Shown: positions 23,200 through 34,797 of the stretch, one piece after another
How positions within the stretch are numbered: position 1 is the stretch's first letter
How the letters are laid out: each line of letters begins with the position of its first letter
Assembly: GCA_030734395.1 (NCBI GenBank)
Contig: JAUZTG010000042.1
Location: 1,364,001 to 1,428,000 of the forward strand
Source of the DNA: Sarocladium kiliense
Taxonomy: Eukaryota > Ascomycota > Sordariomycetes > Hypocreales > Sarocladiaceae
Length of the DNA: 64,000 nucleotides
Reading direction: 5' to 3'
The notes under the pieces: model-generated
Database searches by the model: none
Told to the model about the DNA's origin: nothing
The model's input: only the letters and a program-made list of their open reading frames with translations
Made by a program: the position numbers and the translations under genes

Positions 23200-25043
23200 T
23201 CATGGAGTTGCTTCTAACCTAGTTGACTTTTCTTTTTCCTGCAGCCCAAATTCTGTCTCCAGCTCCTTTCGAAGCGGAATCTCCTTCTCAAACCACACAA
23301 GGATTACTGGGATCCCTGCAAACACCATACAAAATAAGAAGACATGCTTCAACGCTTTGTGGAAGACTGTAATGACTTGCTGGCGGACCGGCTCGGGGAT
23401 CTGCGAGATGAACCTTTTCGTGGCGCTTGCGTAGGCGTCTCCGTTACTGAGCAATTCACGCACCGCAACGTCTTCGACAATGTGAGCGTACCGCTTAGCA
23501 AATGAGTTGAGGATCGCTGCCGCAACCGACACACCCCAGACATTGGCAAACATGCGGATGAAGGCCCATGTGCCAGTTGCAGCGGCCTGGTCCATCTCGG
23601 TCGAGCTTGCTTGGAATGCTGGAAGCAGCGTGGGAATGAGCATGCCACTGCCCAGTGCTGGAACTGCTTGAATCATGACCCAAGCCGCAGTAGAGCTGTC
23701 TGGGCTAAGGAGAGCCAGAAGCCCAATACCGGCAAAGAGAAAGACGAACCCGCCGGCATGAAGGATCTTGTATCGGCCGAATCGGGCGAGTACGAAGCCA
23801 GCCACGGCAGCACCAGGAATGGCAATAAGCATCATCGGAAGGACCTGGACTCCGGAGCGCGAAGGGCTCGAAAGCATGACCGCTTGGAAGAAGATTGGAA
23901 TGAAATAGAAGCCCCAGAAGATTGCCATGCCACTGAGAAAGGTGTTGATGTAGACAATTCGCGATGTCCAGTTCGAGAACAGCCGGAGCGGCATGACCGG
24001 CTCAACAGGAATCCCTGAGCCCTCATAAACAACAAAACCAATGAGACCAAGAATACCGACAACGATCGGTGCGATGACCCTTGCATCTGACCATGGGTAG
24101 ACTGGGCCGCCCCAGGTCAAAGCCACCAAGATAGAAACTGTCGAGGCGATGAGGATAAAGTTGCCTCCGTAGTCGATGCGGCGAAGCTTTTGCATAGTCG
24201 ACTGTTCTCGATCCCATTTGAGATTGATGAAAAGGTATGATACGACCATGCCGATACCGCCGATAGGGAGGTTGAGATAGAATACCTATCAGTGTCAATT
24301 AGTCGCACGGACTTTCTGTGCAGGCCTTGTGGGACTCACCCATCGCCAAGTGGTTCTCTCAACAATAATACCGCCGAGAAACGGACCAAGTGTATATCCA
24401 ATAGTTCCTACTAGGAGGAGCGTGGCTACATAGTTGCCGCGATATCTTAGAGGGACCATGTCTGAGATGATGATCTCTGCGGCCATCTGAAGCCCTCCGC
24501 TGCCAATGCCTTGTATCACGCGGCCGCCAATGATCATTGCTCCGCCGTTCGCACCGCCGCATATTCCGCTTCCGAGTGTATAAGCTGCGAAGATAAAGAC
24601 CATAACTCGCTTTCGGCCGAAGAGGTTGCAAAGTTGGGCAAATAGTGGCATGACAGCGGTGCTAGAAACAACAACAAAGTCAGCATATATGTAGTCTGAA
24701 AAGATCTTTCGAAGATGACGGACCTGCTTAGAAAGTACGCATTGGCTACCCAAATGTAGTTCTTACCGAGACCCAGCTTCTCTACAATTGTTGGTAGAGA
24801 AGTGATCACCACCGTGCTTTCAAGTGAGGAAAGCGTGACAGCAAAGCACAGAGTCATCATGATCAGCCAGAACCTGTAGTCCTTGTTGTAAGGAATCGAT
24901 GTTTCAGTCGATTCCAAGTTCTCAGCGGCAGTCTGTGAAGATGCGCCATCGTTGTCAGGTTTGGTTGAGTCAGGGGTGGGTGGCCGAGAAGCAACAGCCG
25001 GCGCAATTGACGCTTCTGGGTTTTGTTTTTCTGAAGAGATCAT
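23200..25043 (-). CDS. MFS drug:H+ antiporter, DHA2 (14-TM) family
   Basis: Three exons fit: 25043-24724, 24661-24340 and 24285-23200, with 62- and 54-nt introns, giving 575 residues. A Pro/Ser-rich cytosolic N-terminus of about 55 residues precedes 14 predicted helices. DHA2 hallmarks are present: LSSLESTVVITSLPTIVEKL in the first helix region, WVANAYFLSSTAVMPL, the loop NLFGRKRV, and GRVIQGIGSGGLQ. After helix 5 come GGIIVERTTWRW and VFYLNLPIGGIG, both family signatures. The joins across both introns restore these motifs exactly. Members export fungal metabolites or xenobiotics at the plasma membrane. It sits between a Zn2Cys6 regulator and a hydrolase, suggesting export or resistance linked to their pathway. 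Confidence 0.92.
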
Positions 25044-25318
25044 GATTGCTGAAAGGACGACGATTATTATTATATGAAGCGCATGAGCCTGGAAATTGAA
25101 AATTAATGATCATATCGAGACTATGGTCTATGTGGAATTTATATGGATATTCCTACGCGGTTCCTTACGTGATTTGATATTCGGAGGGTTATTCAAATTG
25201 CGTGGGCATAGGCTTCCGTACCCGCGTACGTCGCTTGCATCGTATAATCGGCGCCTTGAGATCATTGGCAAACAGAATGTCTTCAACTTCGGCGCATAAG
25301 CACTAAAATCGGCATTGT

Positions 25319-26920
25319 CTAGATGAAGGTCTTGATCGCATCCCAGAAGGCCTGCGGAGTTTCATACATCGGAAGGTGGCCAGCATTGGGGATGAGCCGC
25401 AGCTCAACGCCATCTCGACCGATTCTACCCTTGGCCCCATCCAGGATCTTAGCAATAGCACCGTTGCCATCGCCCTCGCCAGCTACGAGGAGACCAGGAA
25501 CTTGGCACCCACCGAGTTCGGCTTCGAGATTGAAGTCGCACAGGGCAGTGCAGCTGTGAGTGAAGCCCTGGATGTTGTTCTGGGCCACTTCGTCGATCAT
25601 CCACTGCGTCGTTTTCTCGTCCTCCACCACTGACGGGTGGAACCAACGCTTGACGGTCATATCTGCCAGTTCTTGAATCCCACCCTCCTCAGCCATTTTC
25701 GACCTCTCGCCCCAGGCCTTCGTGTTGGCGTCGCTGGACTTGTAGTTGAAGTCACATGCGATGAACTTGCTAAGTCGCTGAGGGTACTTTATTGCAAAGT
25801 TGAGGGTTGTGGCGCCTCCCATAGAAACTCCGATCAGGGTATGAAGCTTGGGGATGCGTAATGCATCAAGCACAGCAAGCAAGTCATCGGCCAGCATATC
25901 CATTGTCGCTTTCTCAGGAGGCTGGGGTATGGAATGGCGACCGCGAGTATCATAACGCAGTAGACGCAAATCAGGACGTTCCTTCTTCAAGATCTTAACA
26001 AACCTGTCCCACATGCGATGGCTCGTGAGGAGTGAATTCGAAAAGGCGACAGTGGGCGCGTCAGGCGAGGTGTTGCCCTCGAGGTAAATCGGGATCTCAA
26101 GTTTGTCTTGTGTGGTGACAAAGGACTTGATGAAGGGTGACGAGCCAGCTGTGGTGACAGTTTTGCCATCCGGCGATGTGAAGCTTGCAGCTGGGTCAAG
26201 TTGGGAAAGAGAGTGAAGGTCTCTCGACGCTGGTCCAAAGATATAGAACAGCCCGAATTCTCTTCGTGCCTTGTTGGCAACATACTTATCGAAGACCTCG
26301 GTCCGCCAAGTCGTATCCATGGAGGCCTTATGCTCGGGACCGCCTAGACCATTGACCTTGTCATAGTCATGCTGGGCGAAGAACAACGTCTTGCTCGCTC
26401 CCTCTAGGTACGAGGTCTTGTAGAGGCGCGAGCGACGCCATCCAGGAACCTTGGACAGCATGACGGCGTGTTCCTCAATAAACCACTTCGCGTATTGGTC
26501 CGCAGCACCGTCCGCGTTTTTGAGGGTGATGACAACTTGTGTAGCTACTAGACCCTCCGCCTCCTCGTTGGACAACTTCTCCGGTGACACGAAGTCGGGG
26601 GAAGCTCTGGTATGGATCAAGTCGTAAAATGTCCGGTATACATCTACTTGTCCAATCGTTTCGGCTTCTCGCTTCGTCCGGTTCGCGCGCAAAGTGGTGT
26701 AGATGTCGGTCTCGAGATGTTTCATGTCCGTGACGTCGTACTGGGCAGCAAACTCAGGTGTCTCGCCATCAATTGCACGGTAGCGAAGACCATTGGTGAA
26801 AATATGTGGGAGACGGAGGCGATTGACACCGTGCTCGTTGTTATACCAATCGTGGAACTGGCTGGTGGGCAACCCAGGCTTGGGCTGCATAGTAACTTGG
26901 AGAAGTCCCGGGATCGACAT
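25319..26920 (-). CDS. Three-domain alpha/beta hydrolase with duplicated N-terminal EthD-like domain
   Basis: A single exon of 533 residues starts at the ATG at 26920. Residues about 1-105 and 127-230 look like two copies of a ferredoxin-like (dimeric alpha+beta barrel, EthD/antibiotic-monooxygenase-like) domain. Each has an F/Y-x(2)-W/F-Y/F-x-x-E-H element (FHDWYNNEHG; YAKWFIEEHA) followed by an arginine-rich strand. Residues about 260-533 are an alpha/beta hydrolase of the 3-oxoadipate enol-lactonase (PcaD)/haloperoxidase type. It has the oxyanion strand (VAFSNSLLTSHRMWD), LLRYDTRGRHS, nucleophile elbow GVSMGG, and late catalytic His in NAGHLPMYE. Such hydrolases open lactones or esters in aromatic catabolism. 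The fused N-part is not part of classical enol-lactonases. Substrate unknown. Confidence 0.82.
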   Translation of the reverse strand: MSIPGLLQVTMQPKPGLPTSQFHDWYNNEHGVNRLRLPHIFTNGLRYRAIDGETPEFAAQYDVTDMKHLETDIYTTLRANRTKREAETIGQVDVYRTFYDLIHTRASPDFVSPEKLSNEEAEGLVATQVVITLKNADGAADQYAKWFIEEHAVMLSKVPGWRRSRLYKTSYLEGASKTLFFAQHDYDKVNGLGGPEHKASMDTTWRTEVFDKYVANKARREFGLFYIFGPASRDLHSLSQLDPAASFTSPDGKTVTTAGSSPFIKSFVTTQDKLEIPIYLEGNTSPDAPTVAFSNSLLTSHRMWDRFVKILKKERPDLRLLRYDTRGRHSIPQPPEKATMDMLADDLLAVLDALRIPKLHTLIGVSMGGATTLNFAIKYPQRLSKFIACDFNYKSSDANTKAWGERSKMAEEGGIQELADMTVKRWFHPSVVEDEKTTQWMIDEVAQNNIQGFTHSCTALCDFNLEAELGGCQVPGLLVAGEGDGNGAIAKILDGAKGRIGRDGVELRLIPNAGHLPMYETPQAFWDAIKTFI

Positions 26921-28561
26921 GTTGAGTGCGACTGGTCTGGGAAGAGTCGGTTATCGGCGAAGTTATTGGAAGAGATGTTGATAAAGAGTGTCGAGCCTCT
27001 TCAGTCTGGGGAATCCATTGTCACACTTGATGTGCTCGTAGGCATTTTTATGCTCCGCATGTCGAGGTCCACGGGCGAAATCGGCTCGGCAAGTGTCCTC
27101 GGGACCAGACCGTGACGCCAGAGAAGCCATGTCGACAACGCCGTGAGGGGAATAGCATTAAGGCGACGGAGGGGTCTTTTACCCCACTGAGACACTGTCG
27201 GATGAGCTCTTACCCTAGCTTCATCGTCCACTGTCCGCCACAGCACGCGCCACAATCGGGAAGTGGGTGTGGCTTGTGACGAGATCTTTCCCAACGATCT
27301 CATCCACCCTGTACCAACATCATGCAACATGATTTGGGGGTAAGGTAAGGGAGCTTGTCTCCCAGGTTCTTTCATTGAGTCAACGGTTACGGCGTCTTCT
27401 TCAGCCAGAGGTCCGCATCACTGTGCAGCCCGTCGACTACTGCGGAATCGTTTCAGGGAGGCAGAGAGCCGAAGGCACCGCCAGCCGGACCGATCTGACG
27501 CGTACATGGTTGCGCAGGGCCTACCTATTAAGACGCTGAAATGATACATTTGCCAGGTCGCAACTGATCTGTGGGTTCGATGAGGGTTGAGCTCACTCGA
27601 AACGCCAGTCCTTGAACGATGGGAAGTTTCTTTTGGTATTACAGTTGCGTTATCTTCCATTAGCTCCTTCACGACCCAAAGGCGGACCATGAGCAGCACA
27701 TTTGCACCAACAACCTGCGCCGCAACGCTCGCCACTCTCAATTACGACTCGTTGGCGATAAGATACGATCTCTTTGTATATGTTAATGGATGGGCTTGAT
27801 CAGACCTGTGGTCAAAACTTTGAATCTGGTTCAGGCATTCCCCTTAGCACTATTCCATCGACCTTCAATTGGGTTGCTCCGGCGATCTCTAAATATAGGC
27901 TTCTACCGTCGTCCCTCCCATCGGGCTCGTCAGGTCCTAGCTTTACTGGATGCCGCATCGGGGCGTCTGCTTTTGGCATATTGTCTGGTATTTGAGGTTA
28001 TGCCAAGAACGCAATGTGTCGTGTTGGATTCATCACGTTGCAAAATGAAAGCTGTTGTTTTCGCCGGAGGCACTTTGCAAACTTCTTGGACAGTGTGGCA
28101 ATAATTTCTCCAGTGACAGTCGCAGTGTGTATTGATATCGCCACTCTGAACCAAGGCAGGCAAGCTATCGACCGTAAGCACAGCGTGACAAATAAGGATC
28201 GTGACAGCCTTGTGAAAGCCCAGCGCGTGTCAGCAAAAATTCTGGGCAATACAAACATAGCTATGATGCCATTTGACTCGCCGCCTAAGCACTCAGTCTT
28301 GACAAACCAAGCTGAACCAGCTGAACCAGACTTATTGGAAAGTACCATTACAGTAGGAGTCGGTGTAGCATTGCGGAAGAACTGATTGGAAAGCACTCTT
28401 CCCCAGGATCTCGGCTGACACCGTTGGTGCAAAACCCACACAGTCTGACATCAGCCTCATGCGCTTGCTGATGCGCGCGTAATCTTTAACCTCGGAGATC
28501 CTTTTCTCTCTTGCACACAACTGATTATTCGTAGCATTTTGAACCACGAGTCGGGTTTTGT
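26921..28561. other. Intergenic region, no supported gene
   Basis: This is the promoter side of both the minus-strand hydrolase and the plus-strand F-box gene. Open frames at 27001-27375, 27418-27741, 27998-28441 and 28332-28547 overlap one another and have no motif or splice continuity. No convincing coding signal is seen. Confidence 0.5.
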
Positions 28562-30054
28562 ATGGCTTTGGTGGGCATGACGCCGGCTTTCCGCGGCTTC
28601 CAGTTGTCGCGGACTAACGAGAACAGAGAGGCTTATCGACGCGCTTTGAGGGACGCAAAGCTGGAGGAGAAGCCATGGCTGATACCTCTCAAGGGCAGCA
28701 ATGAGAATGAGAACCGTCAAAGTTCTAGCTATCGAGCTGCGCAAAGCTATCGGTCGCTCAAATGGTACCTCCAGCGAATCCACGAAACTCACCAGGATTC
28801 GTTCGCGCTCTTAGTACCGAACCTGCGACAGGAAGATGGATTGCAGGCTCCCGAAAAGGCACATCTTCATAGCAAAGACCGCGTCGGATCTTGGTCGGAA
28901 AGGAGCTCTCCATTGTATGAAAAAACTGCCGATCGCCCTCGGTCATTCACTGATCGGTTTCTCTCACTTCCCGTCGAGCTTCGTCTTATGATCCTGGAAA
29001 ACCTTCATTTTGGAGATATAGACCGCCTCCGAAGATCATGTCGGAGCTTTCGGACCGCCATCGATAAGTCAATGATCAGGGCTGTATTCCCAAACTTTTC
29101 CGAAGTCCTTTCAACTACATGCCGCTACTGTCTCGGGACAGATCAGACAGCCCGCCTGATCATTAAGGATGACGCCCATCCGTTGCAGCCTTTGGGAAAC
29201 TTGTGTTGGCGATGTGCATCTAAGAAGAAGGAGTACCAGGTCGGGAAACAGTATCATATGGTTGAAGAGATCAAAGGGTACTTCTGTCGTTGGTGCGGCT
29301 TCCCTACCATTAGGGAGGGTCGATCAAGGCGGACCAGAACGCAGTATCATAGCGACTGCTATCGCATGCGCATCAGAGCGATGTTTTGCTATATGGTAGC
29401 CGGTTTGTTGCAGTGGGCGGCTCTCTTTGCTGCATCTGGGATGTGCTGGGCACACTTTGACAAGTATGCCTCGATTACCGGATCAACGATTGTGAGTCTC
29501 AAAGGTTGGGTCTGAGGCGAGATGATGAGACTGACATGACAAGCCTGGCTTTTTCGTCTCAATATGGATATTCCTCCTAACAATGATTCGAGGGCCTCGT
29601 TTACGCACATTTCACTGGGCCCTCCTGTTGGAACTTGTCATCCTGGCGTTGTGGGTGCCTCCCATCTATACAATCTCAACACTTATCCGGGGCCCAGCAG
29701 GAAAGCCGGCTCAGACGACACTGGCAACGTTGGCACTCATTGGGATCAATGTGTAAGACATGATGTGACCAAACTAGAAGGTGTAATCAGCGGCTGACAG
29801 TGGTGTCTTCATATAGAGTAATGCACCTTCTCAACGCCATCGGATATGCAGCTTTGACATTCGAGTATAAGCCCTGGCAACGCAAGCGACCTGGAAGAAG
29901 TGTAATTCGACGTCTTCTCAGCTCTTCTCTATTTATAATCATATTATGGACATGGGGACAAAGCACGGATCTGGAATATCCTGCAAAATGGTGGTTCGTG
30001 AGGTCAGGAGCGGAGCGACAAAGTCGGCCATTCTTTGTGGGCATGGGTGTCTAA
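28562..30054 (+). CDS. F-box protein with Cys-pair region and C-terminal membrane helices
   Basis: Three exons fit: 28562-29491, 29544-29752 and 29817-30054, with 52- and 64-nt introns, giving 458 residues. The F-box lies at about residues 131-170 (FLSLPVELRLMILENLHFGD and onwards), so it probably binds SKP1 in an SCF ubiquitin ligase. It is followed by three C-x2-C pairs (C187/C190, C215/C218, C242/C245) that could bind zinc. The second and third exons add hydrophobic helices (FFVSIWIFLLTMI, WALLLELVILALWVPP, LFIIILWTW). The open reading and hydrophobic character of exons 2 and 3, both lost without splicing, support the model. An F-box protein with membrane segments suggests recruitment of a ligase to a membrane; the target is unknown. 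Confidence 0.75.
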
Positions 30055-30186
30055 GTCAATTACAAGAAGGGCGGATCGCAATCAAATCAAATGCGAGATT
30101 CCAATAGTGTCCTTTAGATACAGTAACCGTTCTCCATATGTAATTTACTGACAACCTGGGTCTAAACCATCGAGGCTTCCCCAATC

Positions 30187-30873
30187 TCATTTGGCAGGCT
30201 CTTTGACAGTTTCTTTCGGGAAGCGCTTCGTCGGCGTATCAGCATGATTGCTGTAAATCTTGGTGTCATGGTGCTTCTTATGAATCTCATCCTTCTCCCC
30301 TGCCGTTGCCCCTCCCTGACCGAAGATGCCTTGCAAACTCTGTGACCAGCTTGCCTTGTCTTGTGAGGAGACTGTGTTTTCTGATGCTGAGGATGCTGTT
30401 GCTGAAGAGCTGTTCGAGTCGGAACTTCCACCGTTTTCGTAACTTCTATTCGAAGAGCTTTGCCCATCCGAAGAGCTGCCCGATCCCGAGCTGAACATGC
30501 CAGCACCTTCGCCAGAGGACGGCTTCTTTGCAGTGATATCGACTGTCGTGCGAGTGTTTGCTCCTCCGGCGCCGACACCGCCTCCCACACCACCGGACGG
30601 CAGCTTCTCCTTAGGCGCATCTGTCTTCACCGCGCGATCTGGGTCCGTGTTGGCTGTGGGAACGCCGCTGCCTGGACCTCCCTTCTCGTGCAGGCCCGTC
30701 ACAGCATTCTGTCCAACGCCAGCACCAGAAAGACCAGCGTCGCGCTTGGCCTGACCTCGCTCGCGCCGTTGCTCGACACGCGACTTTTCGGGCTTGGTTG
30801 AGTTGTAGTAGAGTAGACCGCCAATGGCTGTGGCGCCAGCGGCTGCTGGAAGGAAGAAGCGTTGGGCTGACAT
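30187..30873 (-). CDS. Small single-TM protein with long Ser/Gly-rich tail
   Basis: The ATG at 30873 gives 228 residues (MSAQRFFLPAAAGATAIGG at the N-terminus); an upstream in-frame extension lacks support. A basic, aromatic N-terminus followed by one short helix (AAAGATAIGGLLYY) resembles a mitochondrial or inner-membrane anchor. The rest is charged (KPEKSRVEQRRERGQAKRDA), then Gly/Ser-rich and disordered, ending in a Lys/His-rich tail (DEIHKKHHDTKIYS). I recognise the style of a conserved filamentous-fungal hypothetical protein but no assigned function. It converges on the F-box gene with about 130 bp between the stop codons. Confidence 0.7.
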   Translation of the reverse strand: MSAQRFFLPAAAGATAIGGLLYYNSTKPEKSRVEQRRERGQAKRDAGLSGAGVGQNAVTGLHEKGGPGSGVPTANTDPDRAVKTDAPKEKLPSGGVGGGVGAGGANTRTTVDITAKKPSSGEGAGMFSSGSGSSSDGQSSSNRSYENGGSSDSNSSSATASSASENTVSSQDKASWSQSLQGIFGQGGATAGEKDEIHKKHHDTKIYSNHADTPTKRFPKETVKEPAK

Positions 30874-31815
30874 TGCGCGGTTACGAGCAAATTGCCAAAA
30901 GAATTCGCAGAAACTCTGTGTATGAAGCAAAGAGATCAAGGCAGCAACATGGGGAAAACAACATCATTTTATTCATTCGCAGCGTATGGGTGTGATCATT
31001 TTGTGGTTCTATGACGACGGCTGGGTGAGAACATGATGATGACATTGACTTTTGGTATGCATTTCCGCCCAGATTGCATCTAAGTGCCATCGACGCGGGG
31101 ATCGGGCTTTGCTACCCGCTGTAATGAGTCAACAGACCTTAAGAGACGTTAATTCGGATAGAACAAGATTAGAGAGCTGAGTGTCCGGCATGTCAGTTTG
31201 ACGTTTGGTTTGCATGGCTGATTTAGGCCCATTTTCCATGGCGATCACCGGACATATGCTCCGCATCGCGCGGTGCGTAATCCCCGGATTGCCCCTAATG
31301 GTATTTGAGGACTAGGCAAACCGCTGGTAGACCAGGCAATAATTCACTTGCGAGATTGTAGCTGAGCTCAAGTAGGGCTTTGAAGGCGCTATACTTATGA
31401 TCCTGTCGATCCTTACTGTGCTTTGCAGACCACCCAGAGACTTCGAGCCTTCGTGGACGGGGGAGTCGCTTTCGCCGCGACAGCGATGGTCATGAAAAGC
31501 TTCGGGATGTTCTCACATCAGTCCTTGATTCTATACCAGCATTTGTAACATTATCATTAGGGCAACTAGCAATTATCCGATTTTGCGACTAGTACAGTTA
31601 TTGGTACGGCCACTACCCAGAAGCAGTAGCATTTCTCGGATAGGCAGAGAAGTCCCAGCTCGTTTTCTTGTCTGGTAACCGTGGCAGCGTTCTTAGTGAA
31701 TGTGAACTTGACGAAATCGCCTGTCATCGACTCGGTTGGTCTATTTACTGTTCTCTTGGTCAGCCCCAGTCTATATCGTTCCGTTGAGTACTCACCAAAC
31801 TTCTACCATTGACCA
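30874..31815. other. Intergenic region, no supported gene
   Basis: Promoter side of the small TM protein, then unremarkable sequence. No open frame over 75 codons carries a motif. Confidence 0.5.
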
Positions 31816-32342
31816 TCAGTTCGTGCTCTCCGGTTGCCTGTCATGGCCGCTATGCTGCGCGCCATTGTCCTGCCCAGCGACCGATCCACCATGGAGATAT
31901 GGGTGGTTTGGCATAACCTCTTTGACTAAGTTGCGAACTCGAACTGTGACTTCCTCATGAGTATCGTCGATTACCTTGTCCGTTACCGAGTCATCCTGGG
32001 ATTGGTCGCGCAACCTGAGCAATTTTAGAATATCATGGATCGACTTTTGGAGTCGTATGACTGCATAGTTGATCCTGGGAGGGAGAACCTCTGGGTTGTT
32101 TCGTCCCATCCTGGCGATCATTGGATTGTTCAGCAGGCGTACAACTTCTGCATCGGATTTCTTTGTAATCGATCAACCTTCCTTTGGTCTTCTTGTTCCT
32201 GAATGCGCTTCCTTTTGTTCGGCTGCCTTGTCGAGGATGTTTGTGTCGTTTTGGCCCTGACTTCTCGGGTTCGCACTGCAGTCTGTAGATCTGTTGCTGC
32301 AAGCCGGACTTCAAGGAAGCCGCTGTTGACAGAACTCGCCAT
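31816..32342 (-). pseudogene. Probable degenerate gene, unknown family (one frameshift)
   Basis: Reading the minus strand from the ATG at 32342, the frame MASSVNSGFLEVRLAATDL continues as a basic, Gln/Arg-rich helix to about 32175 and then hits a stop. Another frame immediately takes over (KKSDAEVVRLLNNPMIARM and PRINYAVIRLQKSIHDILKL) and ends at 31816. Both halves look like real protein, but the gap between them is too short for an intron, so a one-base indel is likely. No domain is recognised. A sequencing error is possible, but the two neighbours are broken in the same way. Confidence 0.45.
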
Positions 32343-32695
32343 GATGGTGAAAAGGATGTCGGCTTCTTTCGCCCTCCAACGTAGAGAGATGATGGGAGAC
32401 CAAACCAGAAGGCCGATAAGGGAGGAGAAGTGTTTGGCATGCTCACTCAGGTTGAAGTCCACAGTACTTGATAGAACACAGTGCGAGCCACTTCACACTG
32501 TCTGGAATGTGCGCATTAGGGCGGAAAGCCCCCACCTGTGGACTTCCACATACTGTGACTCAAAGGTCCCCTCTACCTCATCAGTCAGTCAGATCGCACC
32601 TCATTGCCAACACCCAAATCCCAACACAGTCGACAAATCAACACACCCCCTACTTCTTACTTTCTCAAAAGGCCTCCGGCACGCCTCCGGTTATC

Positions 32696-34663
32696 ATGGC
32701 TGAGCCGGGAGAGGCAGGAGATGCTGTCCTCGACGGAGAGGCTGACATCTGCAAGAACGTACATGCCGGCCAGATGCATATTAGTACCCCCGGGCGAAGG
32801 AAATTCGACAGCTACTATGCCTGGAAAGACATACGCGGCCCCGGATAAGGATGTCACAGTCAATCGATATTCCAAAAGGCATGACGCACCACCAGACTTC
32901 TTTGCCTATCCTCGAATCGCTGCCGAGTCTGAGCGAGTGAAGCACCCTGAGACAATCCTTGTCCATGAAGTTGGCCTAATGGTCGCTGACGACCCTGACA
33001 AGTATGCTTTGAAAGAAACCGGTGCGCGTAGCAAAGACCGTGACGATGAGAGGGATCAGCAAGAGGTGGTGCCTCGGGATGCAAAGCTAGTTCGAGTTAT
33101 CGCTTTGGCTACCGAGTTCATTCCTCCAGCCAGGCAGTCGCAAAGGCTTTGAGTTGTTTGCAATGAACAGCAAGGCCATATGTGCCTCCGGTTAATTCAG
33201 CCGAAGCATGTCTTTTTCTATGCAGAGTTCTGGTCCCTCATCCCCAAGAACACGAACAAGAGGTCTTTCCAGTCTCGAATGCTCACAGCTATCAAGGAGC
33301 ACGCTGCAGAGAAGAAGGTAGCAGAGACTCCGACTCAGTCCATTCAAGTCAGCGTCGACGAAGCAGTCAGTGGAGCTCTTACCAACAATCCTCTCAAGGT
33401 AAAACTTTGGCGTCCCGCCTGCAGAACCTGGGTCATCGTAGCTAACATGAAGTAGGTTACCCCTATCGAATCAAAAGTCATCGAGGTTCTTTTTCCTCGT
33501 CGAACTCATTCACCAAAATCACAATCTCAGCGATTTTGAAGCCCTGCAGGAGCTCACCAAAGACATGGCGGACAATACGCTTTTTTGTCCCTCGACTAGC
33601 GACAGAGCTGCGTATGAATTCCTGGATTTTGAACCGGGACTCGAACGTGAGGAGGCTATTGCGCTCGCAGAAGACCTCAAGACTGTCCATCCCACGATGG
33701 AAGATATGGATGCAGATCGATTCTCATGATCCATCGGTTCCTCTGCAAGCCGGTCCAGGGTCATCAGACCACCGGTCAGGGGAAGGTCCCAACGGCAACG
33801 TCGGACCTACACCTGAACTCGTCGGGCACAGCCTGCCCTCTGTAGGTCTCCCATTCTTCCTCAAGGAGTGCCATGATTCCTTCGCGTCTGTGGAGATAAA
33901 CCAGGACTACGCTCGGCGTGAGATCGCTCGTATCCTCAAGTCGACCAACAATTACGCCCATCTGGGAGCGCCATGGTCCATGCCCGCGGCTCCTGTCACT
34001 AACTCCGACGGCCTACCAGTTCCTCCCGGAAGCACGAGTGGAGCTGAGGGAGCCCCGGAGTCGTCAGCCGCTCCTATACCCGCCATAAGACGAGTCCTCA
34101 AGGGTGCCGTTGATGTTTGCCAAGCTATTGTCGAGAATCACTCGAAAGCCATGAAGTCTATTGCCGAACAACACGGTACCCTTCTCAAAGACGCAAGCCT
34201 ATCTAAACTTGCGGCTAAGGCCAGGAAGGAAATTGACACAAGCGAATTGGAACTCTTGTACCAGCAGATTACTTGTCTCCACGAGGGACAGTACTTTGCC
34301 CACTGCACCAGCCCCTCTTCAGAGTCTGCCTACGGTTTGATCATCAAAGCACTGAACACTGTGGAGCATCGGCTGGGAGGAATTGAGAAGCACGGTTTGT
34401 GTACTCATCTTGGCATGACTCGCAAACATTTCAGAGCCAGGGCAGCTCTTATTATATCGTATTACACATACCATGCCAGTCGCGTATCATTGCGCTATTT
34501 GGCCATCATATTGGGACCAGAGCAGTCTACAGGAGTAAGGGGTTATTGCTTTAAGATTGGCTCGTTGGTCTCGTCTGTTTGGATGTATACCCATGGAAGC
34601 CTGAGTGATTACTCTCCTCCCCCTGGGCTTTTCAGTCGTCTGGAGATAGCACTCTGCAATTGA
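32696..34663 (+). pseudogene. Probable degenerate gene, unknown family (several frameshifts)
   Basis: Protein-like segments follow one another in different frames: PDFFAYPRIAAESERVKHPE (to 33152), EFWSLIPKNTNKRSFQSRML (about 33215-33395), FFLVELIHQNHNLSDFEALQ to MEDMDADRFS (about 33490-33729), then DPSVPLQAGPG to LFSRLEIALCN (33725-34663). One 57-nt intron at about 33396-33452 looks plausible. The other changes of frame, near 33130 and 33725, have no room for introns. The longest intact piece (33725-34663) is helical and charged, with no recognised domain. I interpret this as a gene eroded by indels. Confidence 0.45.
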
Positions 34664-34797
34664 TATCAGTAAATCGTCACTCAAGTTGACATTCATTGCA
34701 ATTGTGATACTATGCGAGATCTCATTCTGTGGCGAAGTCTCGTCCTTGAATGCTTGAAATCATTGATGGTGAATATTCTTGACCAAAATTATCGACT

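Noticed and set aside
27998..28441. 147-codon minus-strand frame
   Set aside because: Hydrophobic patches but no start context or family resemblance; other frames are equally open.
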